Assembly (NCBI RefSeq): GCF_028502605.1
Contig: NC_079237.1
Span: 2,790,001-2,854,000, forward strand
DNA: 64,000 nt
Source: Trichoderma breve
Lineage: Eukaryota > Ascomycota > Sordariomycetes > Hypocreales > Hypocreaceae
Reading direction: 5' to 3'
Made by a program: the position numbers and the translations under genes. Within the stretch, counting starts at the first letter, position 1; each line of letters begins with the position of its first letter. The notes under the pieces are model-generated. The model had not been told where the DNA came from, made no database searches, and worked only from the letters and a program-made list of their open reading frames with translations. Positions 9,562 to 24,145 of this stretch are shown one piece after another.

Positions 9562-12500
9562 ATGCCTTTTCTACGCCGCCGCGGCAACATGGCCAGTGAG
9601 ACCGACATGCGCCGCCTCACCACTGCCTTTGCGCCGGCCTCTGACGACGTCCCCGAACTGCCGCCGCCCCAGCCCGAAGACGAGGCTGCTATGCCTCTCT
9701 CACGACCGCAGAGCCGAGAGTCTGGCTCGTCGCTCGACCGCCCGACCACTCCGCCCGTCCAGCAGCAGTCCAACAAGCACCGCCGCTTTTCCGTCCTCCG
9801 CTTTCGAAATGCCTCCGACTCGCAGCTGTCTCTCCGGGTCAAGCAGGCGGCCGAGAAGCCTCCTCCTGTCCCTCGACGTAAACCAACCCCCCCGTCCCAT
9901 CCCGTCCCCTCCATCTCCCCCTCCACCTTCCCCCCTCAATTTCAAATTCAGATCAAGGTTTTAGATCTATAGATACATCTCCATATCTGTCTATTTCTAG
10001 ATCCAGATCCGAGATTGAAACCCCACGCCCTCCCTGGTATGGTCATTCGAGACATCATGGCGACTGACTCTTCCCATTCTTGCTCCTCTAGCTCCTGCCA
10101 TCATCACCACCGCTCCCACCATGCCCATGGAAGCCAACAACCTGAAGAAGTCATCCTCCCGCCTAGGACTGGCCTCAATGCTGCGACGATCCACCGACAT
10201 CCCTCGTAACGATCCTCTATCTAACCATCACCGCGAACCCATGCCTAGAAAGTCCATGAACGAACAAGGACGGCCTTCGCTGAGCGTCACAGACGATCAC
10301 GAGTCTCAATCGCCGCGGCCCTCGACCCAGACAACTGTTGATTCCACCGGTACCGGACTCAACATCGCACCTCGACCATCCGAGTCCTCAAGATCAGATG
10401 TTAGCTCCACTGATCGAGTGTCTCACACCAGCTTCAGTTCTACTCCTAAAAAATCCGCATCATCTACATCCTTCTTCAAGCTGCGCAGAAATAAGCGGCC
10501 GCCGGAGCCGCTATTTCCCTTTGCACACCTTCAGCAAAAGGGCACTCCGGCAGACGGATCCTCGACCACATCTCTGGGAGTCGAGGCGACACCACGTCCA
10601 GCTTCAGCCCAGAGTGCCAGCGTTCAACCAGCCGAGAATGAACACGGCCCTCACCTAAACCCGGCCATCGCTCTCTTCAACGCAAACGGCGGCCCTCGCT
10701 CCGACCAGTCCTCTCCAAATAGGTCTACCTTGCTGCGTGGGAGATCGTCCACGTTAAGTTCCATAGGTAGAGACTCCAACGACGAACATCTCGGCCCGCC
10801 CCTCAATACGCGGACATCCACCTCCATCGGCCGCAAGAGCTTCGGCGATCTCCTTGGCCTGACTCGCCTCCGTCAGAACTCCGACCTTAGCCGGCAGGGC
10901 TCCTTCACACCAGCCACGCCGGGATCCGTTGCCTCCAAGAGCAACTCACTCCAGCTGCCGAGGGATTCCATAGTTCTCCCAGAGCGCTTTGAGGATGAAT
11001 CTCCTGCCAAGTATATTGCTCGCATAGAAGGCATGGTCAGCCGGGGTGTCGTGGCTGCCGCGCTATCCAAAGGGACTGATGCCTTTTCAACAGGCGCTTT
11101 AAGAAGCTTCATGAGAACCTTTAACTTTTTCGGAGATCCTATGGACATGGCCATCCGCAAGCTCCTAATGGAGGCTGAGCTTCCAAAAGAAACACAGCAG
11201 ATAGACAGATGTCTACAGGCATTTGCTAACCGCTACCACGAGTGCAACCCTGGCATTTACTCCTCGCCCGACCAAGCATACTTTATTGCCTTCTCTCTCC
11301 TCATCCTCCATACCGACGTTTTCAATAAGAACAACAAGCACAAGATGCAAAAGACTGATTACCTCAAGAATACCCGCGGAGAGGGCATCTTTGATGAGAT
11401 TCTCGAATGTTTCTATGACAACATTTGTTATACCCCCTTCATCCACGTCGAAGATGACCTTGACATTAACAGCGAGCGCCACGGCGGCAGCATCAAGTCG
11501 AAGCGGAAGATCCTCCCTCCCCCTCCTGGCGACCCTGCCAAGCGAGCTGCGAAGGAGCCGCTTGATCCTTACACTCTCATCATTGACGGGAACCTGGACG
11601 TCCTGCGACCGAACCTGAAGTCAACTATTCCCCTGGAGGACCAGTATCATTATCTTGGCACGGGGCAATCCCTCAATCTGAAGGACCTACAAAAGACTTT
11701 CTTTAGAACCGGCGTCTTACAGATTGTCTCTGCAAGGTCTCGACCAGATGCATTCATGTCTGATAAGCCCCTGAACAATCCAGATGACGCACCCGGCATT
11801 GTTGACATCAAAATCACAAAAGTCGGTCTCTTGTGGAGGAAAGAAGCCAAAAAGAGGAAGACACGGTCTCCGTGGCAGGAATGGGGAGCTATCCTGACAG
11901 GCGCCCAGCTCTACTTCTTCCGCAATACTAGCTGGGTCAAGAATCTCATGCATCAGTACGACAGCCATATTAAGGCCGGCCACGATGGGATACCCATTAC
12001 TTTTAAACCCCCCCTGGAAGAATTCAAGCCAGATGCTCTCATGTCTACTAAGGGTGCCGTAGCTCTGCTGGACACATCCTACAAAAAGCACAAGAACGCC
12101 TTCATCTACGTCAGGCAGGGAGGCTTGGACGAGGTTCTCTTGGCCGACGATGAGGATGAGCTCAACGACTGGTTGGCAAAACTCAACTATGCCGCTGCCT
12201 TTAGGACATCCGGCGTCAAGATGCGCGGCGTTGCTGGAGGCACCTATGACGGCCACAGCCGTCGAGCTTTCAGGAGGCTTGACAGCTCTGATGCCACGCA
12301 AACTGTCGAGACACCAACTGGCCTTGTATCGATCGCAAGGAGCCGCATCGACCACAAGATGGCTGAGGATATTCAGCTGGCGAGACGAGAGTTTATGCAG
12401 GAGAAGATTGCCGAGGCGGATCGCAAAATAGAGGATTCCAAAAAGGCTCTGGAAGAACAGTTGAGAAATGCCCGTCACCTTCAGATACTTGCACCTGTTC

Positions 12501-13969
12501 AGCCCAGGACGAGAGAGCAACTTCTCTTGGCCGCGGCTCGCATGTCCGCGCAACTTAGGTGGGCGCGAATGGAGATTTGGAAGGAGAAGTGTCATCGTGA
12601 TATCCTGGCTCTAGACCTAGAGGAGGAGGGAGAGATGGTTGAGGGCAAGGTCTCGACTGACATTCGGCCCTCGGTCGAAGAGCGGCGCGTGTCTTCAGCA
12701 CCGCATCCATCAACAGTTGCAGCCAAGCGCCCCGAATCTCAGTCCAAGGCAATGTCTGAGAAGCTTCCTCAGTCGCCTCTTGTAGAAGCACACCCTGAGT
12801 TCTTCTCGGACAAGAATGACTTTAACTTGGAGCTGCAGGATCCGGCGAGACCATCATCTCCACCGGCGACGCGGCCAACGAGCGCAGTGCTGTCTCAGCT
12901 TGAAGTGCAAGAAACACCCAAGGTGGACGTTGGAAGTCTCAGGCATGGCTCGGTTTCAAGCATCGCCCCCTCTCCTGTGCAACCGACGCAAAGCAAGCAG
13001 CAGTCGCTCGAGCCACACGAAGAGGGTGATGCAACTTCTGTCAAGTCGAATCACACACACGACGAAGTAGATGCTGAGGAGAGACAGTTCCTGAAACAGG
13101 CTGGCCTGTTGGAAGGAAGAGTAGGCAGGGATCCGTCGGACAAGTCCATCACGTCCACGGCTGGAGAAGCTGGCGAGTCGGGCACTCCATTCGAGAGAAG
13201 CAAGATCCGACGCAGTCTCCAACGTACCCTTCGGGAGAGTGCTGGTCATCTCTCCCATCATCGCAGCAGAAGGGGCAGGGAGGCGGGCCCGGCTGCATCG
13301 TCAGAGGACAATGTCCGCGACAGTATGCTGGCACGAGGAACGGGAAGTTTTGTTGTCCACGGAAAGAAGGCTTCTGTCATCCAACTGGGATCAGAGCTGC
13401 AAGTCCTGAACAACGAGGAGCAGATTCTCGCTCGAAAGCAGCAGCAGCAGAGCTACCGGCAGTCAACCGACATTCCGGCTTCTCCCATCCTAAGCGAGGA
13501 GCAAGATGACGACTTTTACTCCGTGCCTGAAACTCCATTGGAGCAAAGCGTGTCGCGTGACCGGAGGGGATCCGCCGCGAGCGCCAGCACGGCCACGGCG
13601 AGAAGTTTTCGCGAGCTTCACCGGAAGTACTCGGCAGCGCGGAGCGTGTCCGCAGCCGGAAGGCTGGCTATTCCTTCAGATGCGGAAAGCGAGGCGGCGG
13701 TGAGCTTCTCTGACGGTCGAAGATCGCCTTTGCCCCCTATGGAAACAGAGGAAGATGATGCAGGCGTAGCAGCACCCCCCGAGTCGGTTGTAGACGAGGA
13801 TGAAGATACCACACTGGAACTGGAAGAGAATGAAGGAGTAGAGCACAAGCCGGAAACCCCGGCACCGGGCCAAGAATCGGCCAACGAAAAAGCCGAGGAG
13901 GCAGAGGCGTCATCAACACACGACTCCGAATCGCTGCCCAACCCTCCGCTTCAGGCGGTCAATGCATGA
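9562..13969 (+). CDS. SYT1: Sec7-domain ARF guanine nucleotide exchange factor with PH domain (Syt1-like)
   Basis: There are two exons, 9562-9877 and 10092-13969, giving 1397 residues. The join uses a GTAAAC donor and reads VPRPPAIITTAPTMPME; a shorter form from the ATG at 10121 is the alternative. A long serine-rich N terminus precedes a Sec7 domain at about residues 400-560, which includes LPKETQQIDRCLQAFANRY with the conserved catalytic glutamate of the Sec7 'glutamic finger', and FSLLILHTDVFNKNNK. A PH domain follows at about 680-812, then a coiled coil (AEADRKIEDSKKALEEQLR) and a long disordered acidic tail. The order Sec7-PH in a very long protein matches yeast Syt1, an exchange factor for Arf/Arl GTPases at the Golgi that works in vesicle traffic. 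Which Arf it acts on is not readable here. Confidence 0.9.
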
Positions 13970-14894
13970 ACTTGAAACTTGGAAGTGATAGAAAGAACAC
14001 GATGGTCAGAAATTCTTTGTTTTAGAGGGTGCGAAATATGTATGTCTATTTAGCGAGTATTGCAGGAAACGGGTTGTGTGAATGGCGAACCAAAAAAAAA
14101 GGAGGTTTTTACATTTGACCATGATGGGGGCTGGTACTGGTAAACCAACCACCAGCGTCTTTTTTCTTCTCTTTTTCTTCCTTGTGTGTGTTTCATTATT
14201 CATTCTTGTCTCATTTGCATTACCCGTTTGATAAGGGGGGAATAACAGCAACAATACGCGTACTAACTTGTCACACTCATTTTTTCTTCTTTTTTGTTGA
14301 AGCCAATAAGCCTTGCCCACTTTCTTATTACGTCTTTTCTCTCTCTTACTCTCTTTTAATTATTTGACAGCGGTATGGCTATATATCCCGAATGAGGCCA
14401 CGTGGAAATAACATATACCATTTATACTATATTATACTCTATATATACCATACGAAAGCACATGCATAGACTATTTGCCACAACTCATCAGCTCTGATTC
14501 TTCTTCTTCTTCTTCTTCTTCTGTTATAACTGTGTGTATTTTATGGGAGGATTAGCTAGCAAGAAACGAGAAGCAAAGCTACATGATATCAATACAATTC
14601 ATTTCAAAGTTGGTTTGACCCATGCCATGAAAGATGGATGGATGCTATTAATTATTGTGTGACGAGAAGACTGGTGATGCTGTGAGAAGATGATGTAGAT
14701 TCCTATGATATCTCTTTTCTCCCTCCCCCTTTTAACCTTTTCCAAAACAGCCCCAAAAAAATAGCATGTGTCTCGGTATCAGCCCATTCCAACTCCCTCT
14801 CTCCTTGATCCCTAATCCTCTCCCCCCATCTCTCCGAGTCATACATATGTATACAATGTTTACCACATCACATTCTGCATATATCGTCGAGAGC
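13970..14894. other. Convergent 3' intergenic region with a TTC microsatellite
   Basis: This is AT-rich sequence between the stops of SYT1 (+) and SRP72 (-). It holds an uninterrupted TTC run at 14498-14522. No gene is seen. Confidence 0.6.
14498..14522. repeat. (TTC)8 microsatellite
   Basis: Eight perfect TTC units lie in non-coding DNA between convergent genes. Confidence 0.9.
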
Positions 14895-16912
14895 CTATTT
14901 CTTGCCCTTCTTCTTCTTCTTATTGTTCGACGAGGGAGCCGCGGCCTTTTCCACCTTGACTCCTCCGCCGCCCACGAGCCCCAGCGTCTCCTCCTCCTTG
15001 ACGATGCCTCCCTGGGTGGCCTCGCCGGCTCTCTTCTTGCCCTTCTTGCCCTTGGGGCGGTACGACGACCTGTCGCGCAGGGGCAGCCACCTCTCGGGAT
15101 CGGGCGCCTTGCCCTCGACGAGGTTCTTTGGTAGCTTTCTCCTTCGTCGCTTGGTTGCCCTTTCGGCGTTGCCTTCGTCTGCTGTGGCTGACCGCTTCTT
15201 GGAGACGGTGCTGCCGGGGGTGGCGGCCACACCGGCAGCGAAGAGCTCGTCCACGTCGATGCCACTAATCAAGTCGTGGACAGGCGGCAGCCGGTCGGCA
15301 TGCTCTCTGACTTTGGACGCGTCTGACGCTGCATAGGCGGCAACTAGTCCGGCGGATGCCACATCAGAGCCCTGCTGTTCCCGGAATAGCTTGTCGAACG
15401 ACGAGCCCGCCAGCAACAGGTCGTCTGACTTGGATGACCGCATGAGCTCGATTCCGGCCTCGAGAAGAAGCGATCCTACCGACTGGGATGGGCGGTTCTG
15501 CCAGTACTGGGCAGCCTTTACAATCTCTGCCTTGGCTGAGGCATCTCGCTTCTGCGATCGGAACAAGGTGACTGCAAGAGCAACCAGACCAGGGCTGAAG
15601 CGAACGTCTGTGTCATTCACCTCCCCGGAAGATTCTAAGCGGGAGAGGAAAGTTGTGAGAGTTGTCAGAGCGGCACCGGCTTGTTCCTGCTGAAGCTGCA
15701 GCTGGACAATGGTCAAGGTAAGGCCAACGTCATTGGGACGCTTAGCCGCCACGGCCAGTAACTTGCGGAGCGCCTCCTTGCTGTCTAAGCCTTGCGTGTG
15801 GGCAGCGGCGTTGATAATGGCTGCTGCATTGATCTGCGAGTTTGCCGAAGGAAGCGTTGTCTGCCTCAGGATCTTTTCTGTTCTGCCCGCGACACCCTTG
15901 GTCTTGTAGGCCCCGAGATCAATGACGAGGTTGTTGCGCTTGAGAATGTTGGCCTGATAGTTGAAGAGATCGCTCTGGGCTGCTGATGCCATTAAAGACT
16001 CTGCCTTGCGCTGGCGTACGAATGGGTTGCCGGTTTCCTCCAAGGCAAAGTGGTTGTTTTGCGTAATGACGGCAAAGTCACGGCCATCATTGGCACTGTA
16101 GGTTTGATAATGTTAGAATATGTGAATTGGAATCATTGCAGAAGAGGATGGCGGGGGTTGTCGTATACTCACGTCGCAGGGCCCAGCATCTCATACACTT
16201 CCAAAGCTGAGCTGAGCTTTCCGATTTTGGCAAACAGATATGCCTGCTGAGCACGGATGGACCGTAGCTCCGTCTTCTTCTCTTCTTCAGTGAGTTCGTC
16301 CGAGTTGTCACACAGGATACCAGCGCGCTGCAACAGGGTAGCAGCAAGACTCGTGTCTCCCCGTGCAAGCTCGCGGCAAGCCATATTGTAGCACAGCTCA
16401 AAAGATTCTAAAGAGTCGGAGGCGGACTCGGGGCTAGAGGACGAAAGCCCCTGCCATTGAGACTGAGCAACGGAAGCAGTGATGTTGATCCTGAGGTCGC
16501 TCTCCTCGCCGGCAGCGTCTGTATCAAGCAAGTTCCGATAGATGGCTTCGGCTTCGTGAGACTTCTCGGCCCGGTAGGCGACCTGAGCGGCGACATGACG
16601 AAGACTGCGTTTCTCCAGACCAGCGGTCTCGATCAGTTTAGACGCCTCCTCCAGCTTGCCGGTCTTGTAGAGCGCATAGGCCTGCTCGAGAATGCATGTG
16701 GCCTGGAGCTTGATTCCACCGCCGCTGATGACACGCAGGGCATCGTCGAAGCGATCGAGCTTTAGGAGGGCGACGACTTTGGTGTGCTGGGCGGCATAGT
16801 CGCTCTTGTCGGCCTTTATTGCGGCATTGGCGGCGTTGAGAATCTGTTCGTGGTCTTGGATATCAGCGGCCCTGAGAAGGGCGCTGAGGGCGTTGCGAGG
16901 ATCTTGAGACAT
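14895..16912 (-). CDS. SRP72: Signal recognition particle subunit SRP72
   Basis: Two exons on the minus strand, 16912-16173 and 16095-14895, are separated by a 77-base intron (donor GTGAGT, acceptor ACAG) and give 646 residues. The N-terminal two thirds are TPR-like helical repeats (for example AAQHTKVVALLKLDRFDDAL and LRSIRAQQAYLFAKIGKL). The C terminus has the SRP72 RNA-binding signature DPERWLPLRDRSSYRPKGKK followed by lysine-rich tails ending in NNKKKKKGKK. The family protein binds SRP68 and the 7S RNA in the cytosolic particle that targets nascent secretory proteins to the ER. The ATG at 16912 is the first in frame and the protein start (MSQDPRNALSALL) is typical. A GTAC-rich stretch lies 370-480 bases upstream. 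Confidence 0.95.
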
Positions 16913-17598
16913 TGGATGATCGGCAGGTTATGAGAGACGACACATTGTTGGTGGGGGGAGGATCTGGCAAAAGATGGTTCGTGTGGGAGCGAGGCGTTGA
17001 GGAAATACGGCGGCTCTGAGGGAGATGTAGATGGAGATGACGTTGTAGAGAAATGCGACGAGCAATGGACGGCACTCTGTTTGTATGAGCGAGCACCGCA
17101 AAAGGGTTAATCACGCGAGTCGCAAAAGAGGCCAAGCTGGAGTCGAGCCAGAGCTTCGTGATGAATTGCCATGGTGGGTTTTTCGGGTTCGCGGGGCTCG
17201 TGCCGCCACAGGTGGCTTGACTACGCAGGCCCAGCGGCGTCTCTCTCCAGCGGGCCCATGCGCTGAGGCGGCGCTGAAGTACCTGCGAGGCAACGCTGGG
17301 TGGTACCCAAACAACCAAGGTACCAATAGGGCAGCGCTGAGGTACCGCCACGAGTGAGGCGGGAGGCCTTACGTAAGGGACCTTGTACCCTCAGAGTCAC
17401 TTGTCCCAATAATGAAGCAGACCAAAAAGAACATTGAAAGTTGTTACTCCTTGTTTGTACCTTTCTTAGGGTATTTATTACCCTTCCAGGTTTGCATTCT
17501 ACTTAATTCCCTTTCACTACCTTTGCATTTTAGCAAATCTCTCCTTGTTTTTAAACTCCTCAGCCTTCAATAGCACAATAAACCGCCTTCATCAATCT
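16913..17598. other. Intergenic region, SRP72 start to homocitrate synthase stop
   Basis: No gene is supported. The stretch includes the SRP72 promoter and a GTAC cluster (17279-17388). The last 200 bases are AT-rich 3' sequence of the lysine gene. Confidence 0.55.
17279..17388. repeat. GTAC-rich cluster upstream of SRP72
   Basis: Five GTACC tracts start at 17279, 17303, 17320, 17342 and 17385, two of them as full GGTACC palindromes. The region is otherwise GC-rich. The function is unknown. Confidence 0.5.
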
Positions 17599-19725
<2,127 letters not shown>

Positions 19726-21060
19726 GATTTTAATTCTATGGATGGATGGATTGGTAGGAAAGATGCAATTCGAGGTTTGTCTAGCGTCACAGCTACAATT
19801 GGGGGTGACAGGAGTGGTTTTAAAGGTCCAGATTTTTTAAAGGTTTGGGTTCTTCGGATGCGATTGTGAGTCAATCAGTGCCTGGCAATTTTTTTCCTTT
19901 GGTGGCGATTGGAGCACTTGCAGGGCGTGCGCAGAGTCAGCCATTGAACGCAGCTTCAAATTCAATTCTAAAAAGCTGAATTTAGCTCTGATAGGTTGCT
20001 TTCAGTGGCCGCAATCGGCCTTCTGCCACATTCAGCCACGGAGCCCCGGTCATTGGATACCGAATACCGAATAGTCCAAGCGGGCAATATGGGGTACATA
20101 CGTATGGCATGGACATTAATCCGCTTTTCACGGGCATTCTGGGATGCTTTGTGGCTGAAAATTCTAATGACATAATGCCTGTGTGTTGTGCCAAGCATTC
20201 AATGTAAAAATTCAGCGAGAAATCATGTCCGAATAGAAGAAAAGCCGCATATTCTTACAGTTTCTCAGTAAAACCCTCAGTTGATAAATACAGACTGCCA
20301 GTCCCCAAGACCATCTTCTGCACAACAATGAATGCTCTTGACGTAGCGAGCTGCTAATAATTCCTGATGCATCTTGCTAAGTACCTACAAGACCGAAAAT
20401 CATGGGGAGCTACATCTCTACATGGTAGAGGGTTGACAATGCTACTGGGTACTATACCTTACTTAGTAAGATGTCCATTTATATATTCTGGGGTATGGTA
20501 TTTACACAAGGGAAGGGTTGTGTTCAAATTGTTGCTGAAGCTCGCATCCAGCGGTGCTGAGCTACCACATAAGAGGTGATGAAAAATCAGCTGCAAATGT
20601 TTCTCGATCTTCAAGCCGGGATAAAGTACCTCCTGCAGTGCGTGCACCTGAATGTAGGTACCCCGCGCTTGGAGGGTACTTCTGTTGGCTCCCTTGACAC
20701 TCGGCGCTTGAGCGCAGGCGCCGTCACCGCCTAACCAGCCGCGCTTCTTATCCGCCTCTCGCGTCTCACAGCCGCCTTTCTGCCACTCAGCGATCCTCTC
20801 CGTCGTTTCCTCTCACCCCGGTCTCTTCTCTGCTGCTGACTTGATATTGCACATCATTCTTGGACACTCAAAAAGAAAAGGAAGAGGGAGAAAAGATTAC
20901 CTCATCTTCTTTCTCCTTCCCCTTGCCTGCATCTCTCCCAATTGGATCATTGCTTGCCCGTCTATTCAGCGCCGAGTTTTATCCCGTCCATCTTACTTAT
21001 AATATCCGCCACCTGCCTTTGCCCCGTGTCTTGACCATCGCCAAAAACCACCACGGAATC
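19726..21060. other. Divergent intergenic region, homocitrate synthase / NCBP3-like
   Basis: No gene is supported. The homocitrate synthase promoter side carries TGAGTCA (19867-19873). The NCBP3 side has several GTAC tetramers between about 20378 and 20690, then a C/T-rich leader. A non-ATG open extension upstream of 21061 has no methionine before it. Confidence 0.55.
19867..19873. promoter_or_regulatory. TGAGTCA: Gcn4 / CPC1-type bZIP binding site
   Basis: This is an exact match to the palindromic TGASTCA consensus of the fungal amino-acid starvation activator (Gcn4 in yeast, CPC1/CpcA in filamentous fungi). It lies 142 bases upstream of the homocitrate synthase ATG, so cross-pathway control of the lysine gene is likely but inferred. 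Confidence 0.6.
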
Positions 21061-22287
21061 ATGGATTTGGACATTGATATGGACGATGCCGCCGTTGGCG
21101 AGGCCTTTCAGGACGGCAACGATATTCACGAGCACATCCCGCAAGGCGACGATATCCTGGTCCCAGATGAGCCAGAAGAGCCAGGCGAGGTAGCGGATGA
21201 TGGAGAAGCCAAAGAAGACGACGCGTCAAACACCATTGTCCCTACAAAGATTCACATCAGAGGCCTAGACAACCTACATACAGACGATATAAAAACATAC
21301 GTCAAGGCTCATTACGGAAATGTGGACAAGGTGGAATGGATTGACGACAGCACAGCGAATCTCGTCTTCAACTCCGAACCCACCGCCCGCGATGCCATCG
21401 TTGCCCTGAGTGCTATTGACATTTCAGATGCGACCGCTTTGAGCATTGGCGAGATCATTCCCGCAAAGCCATTCGATGGAAAGCCCGAAACTTCTCTACA
21501 AGTTCGCTTCGCGACCCTAGCCGACAAGAAGCAGGCCGGCGCCGCCCTTCGCAGCCGATATTACCTCCTCCATCCCGAACACGACCCTGAAGAAAGGCGG
21601 AGACGATATCAGGAAAACCGCTCTCGCTACCGTGACCGCGATCGCGATCGCGATCGCGACAACCGAGGAAACGGAGGACGTCGAAGACGTTATTCGGATG
21701 AAGAGGTTGAGACATTCGAGGCGAGCATGTACGACGATGCGCCGCAGTCTTCTCGGGATGATAGACCCGAAGCTCGAGGAAACAATCGCGGCAAGGAGCT
21801 ATTCGCAGATCGCGCAGTGGGGCGATCAAGCACCAGAAGAGACAGATCTGCATCTCCGCGCCGCGACGACGACGGAGACGCAGCAATGGACGGCCTCGCC
21901 AGTTCCTCAGGGAACAGGACACAGGCGCGGTCCATCAGGGGCCGCCTCGCAAGCGAAGCCAGGTCGAAAGAGCTCTTCCCTACCAAGCCGTCTAACAGAG
22001 GCGGGCAGCTGGATCAGCTCGAAAAGGCCATTGGCTCAGCCCGGCTGAAAGAGGAGGACATGCCCAAGATCGTTGCCAGGCCAGACGAGCCAGCCGGCGA
22101 GGGCCTCAACATTCGAGGCGTCGCCAATCAGCGCGCCCAGGGCAAGGACGGCGGCTTCTCTATCAAGGGAGCTGCTAATGCCCGCGAGCTGTTTCCCGGC
22201 AAGTTTGGAGCGGGCAATGCGGGCAAGGAACTGTTGGATATAAACCGATCGAAGAAGAGACAAAAGGCGGAAGACTTGTTCTCATAG
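21061..22287 (+). CDS. NCBP3-like nuclear cap-binding / mRNA biogenesis protein
   Basis: This is a single exon of 408 residues from the ATG at 21061; the open frame runs further left but has no ATG there. After an acidic N terminus there is an RRM-like segment (TKIHIRGLDNLHTDDIKTYV ... VEWIDDSTANLVF), the feature that defines the metazoan NCBP3/C17orf85 family, followed by RFATLADKKQ and RSRYYLLHPEHDPEERRRRY. The C-terminal half is basic and disordered, with an RD-dipeptide run coded by repeated CGCGAT units near 21635-21660. In animals NCBP3 binds capped mRNA and links to the exon junction and TREX complexes. The fungal role is inferred by similarity. The C-terminal ELFPGKFGAG and KELLDINR motifs recur in fungal members. 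Confidence 0.8.
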   Translation: MDLDIDMDDAAVGEAFQDGNDIHEHIPQGDDILVPDEPEEPGEVADDGEAKEDDASNTIVPTKIHIRGLDNLHTDDIKTYVKAHYGNVDKVEWIDDSTANLVFNSEPTARDAIVALSAIDISDATALSIGEIIPAKPFDGKPETSLQVRFATLADKKQAGAALRSRYYLLHPEHDPEERRRRYQENRSRYRDRDRDRDRDNRGNGGRRRRYSDEEVETFEASMYDDAPQSSRDDRPEARGNNRGKELFADRAVGRSSTRRDRSASPRRDDDGDAAMDGLASSSGNRTQARSIRGRLASEARSKELFPTKPSNRGGQLDQLEKAIGSARLKEEDMPKIVARPDEPAGEGLNIRGVANQRAQGKDGGFSIKGAANARELFPGKFGAGNAGKELLDINRSKKRQKAEDLFS

Positions 22288-22552
22288 GGGGGAGCAAGAA
22301 CGGATAAAAGGACGAAAGATTGGCATTAATTTGGTTCATGACAACTGTGATGCTCATGCGAGGGGAGGAAAGGAATGAAATCCAGCGGGAATCAAAGTTA
22401 TCGGGACGGCCAGTTTGATGATACCATGGGCGTTGGGGTCGCGCGCACATAAATGGATATAGTATAAATCACCATCACAAATTCCAACTCTACATATGAA
22501 GAAAGCATATTTGAAGCTCTGTCTACTTATCCACTCAACACGTAAAAAGGCA

Positions 22553-23695
22553 TCACCACCATCTTTCTGTCAAAACTCGCCGGGGATCCACGATAACTGC
22601 AAGCTGTTCAACAAGCTCATCCGTCATCGTCGGCGGTCCACAGACATACACCACCGTCCCTTGATCCTCACGATCCCCAATCGCAGCCTCCACATCCGCC
22701 ATCGTAAGCCGTCGAGGCAGCACTTCGACCTGAGCCCCGTTGATAGACGCCGTCTCCTGAGATACTGCATTTCCCGCTGCCGTCACAAACAGCTTCACCT
22801 CTCCCTTTACTTTACCCTCCCCAAACAAATTCGTGATCCTATCAAGGAAAACGATATCCGAAAGCTTGCCACTTCTCGGAAGCTTACTCGCGTAAATAAA
22901 CCTCACATCACCAACCCCTTGCCCACCATTAACCTCAGCGATATAACTCAACATACTCATAAGAGGATTCACGCCCACGCCACCAGCAACGAAAACCACC
23001 TTCTTTGGCGCCCCCTCCGCCGGCGGAAAGACAAACTTTCCGCCCACGCGAACACGCAGCGTCTCCCCCAAAATCTCGCTCTCGAGACGCCATAGCCAAG
23101 CCGCAGGCTCGTTTTCAGGCGATTCTTGCACCGCGAGCTCGAGATACGGCGAGGTGTTTGCGAGGGCGGCCGAGGGGCCGGAAGTGATTGTGAAGCCGCC
23201 TGCTTTGGATACGCCGGGGATGTACGTGTCGAGCCATTGGCCAGGCAGGAACTATACATGTATTAATTTTGATTATTACTCATTTGTTTAATGTGAGAAT
23301 TTGGATGATATAGAAGAATGATTGGCGGGCTCACCTTGATCGGGCCAGCGACAAGATCCAGGCGATACAGCCTCACCCTCTCATTGACCTGGTCTATCCG
23401 ACTCAGCCGCACTTCATGAAGACCCTAAACATAAACACCTCAGCATATGAGCGTATCTCATCCTTTCACACAATTTCAATATATCTCTTAAAGAAATAAT
23501 AAAGAAAACAAGCAAAAGGGGGCTCTTTACCGCATCCCTCGGCTCCCCCGCCGTCCTCTCAAGATGCCCCTCCCTTCCCTTAGACGCCATCCTCTTCGTC
23601 AACGCCGTCCCGCCAAATGACGAAGCAAACGTCGTCCTGTTAGACCGCAACGTGCCTGAAACTAATTTTGCAGGACACCGTATTTGCCAGAGCAT
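22553..23695 (-). CDS. OXNAD1-like flavin oxidoreductase, NAD-binding, probably mitochondrial
   Basis: Three minus-strand exons, 23695-23531, 23424-23335 and 23251-22553, join in phase 0 to 317 residues. The N terminus is basic and hydroxylated (about 40 residues with Arg/Ser/Thr and no acidic residues), consistent with a mitochondrial presequence. The ferredoxin-reductase fold follows: an FAD half with LPGQWLDTYIPGV and GGFTITSGPS, then the NAD half with KKVVFVAGGVGVNPLMSML and VVYVCGPPTMTDEL. The C terminus LTERWW matches OXNAD1-type proteins rather than cytochrome b5 reductase, which ends in F. The substrate is unknown. The start is the ATG at 23695; the upstream TTG is not used. The gene is convergent with the NCBP3-like gene, 265 bases away. 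Confidence 0.85.
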
Positions 23696-24145
23696 CAAGT
23701 TTTTTTTTTAAATGCAAGAGTTTTGTTTCGTTCCCCGTTGTAGATGCAGATTTCAAGTTGTACAACTCTAAATTTCCGAAAAGAGACAGATAGATGAACG
23801 GTTTCTGCTGACGCCATGTAAGTCAGGCCGCTAGCTCAAAGTCAACCCGTACACTTCACGTAATAAAAGGTAAACCAAGAATGTCTAATTGCAATAATGT
23901 ATTGTGTATACAAACTCATAAAATCAAAATCCTCGGCTTACATTTACACGTAACAAGTAAACCAACTCTCATTGATGCCTTCATACGTAATTATGCCTAT
24001 TTCAGCCTCAAATCGCCCTACATTTATACTCCCTATGATTTTTGATATCTACAACCCCTTCACCAGTACCTCCATATTTATATTCCATATTAAGCCTCAA
24101 TAGCCCCCAGTAACGTAGCCGCTCGCTGCAAAAGAATCCATCCGT
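23696..24145. other. Intergenic region, OXNAD1-like start to AP-1 gamma stop
   Basis: This is 450 bases of AT-rich sequence holding the promoter of the reductase and the 3' end of the AP-1 gene. No other feature is seen. Confidence 0.6.

Noticed and set aside
20860..21060. N-terminal extension of the NCBP3-like protein
   Set aside because: The extension is open but has no ATG; the first methionine is at 21061 and is followed by the typical acidic N terminus.
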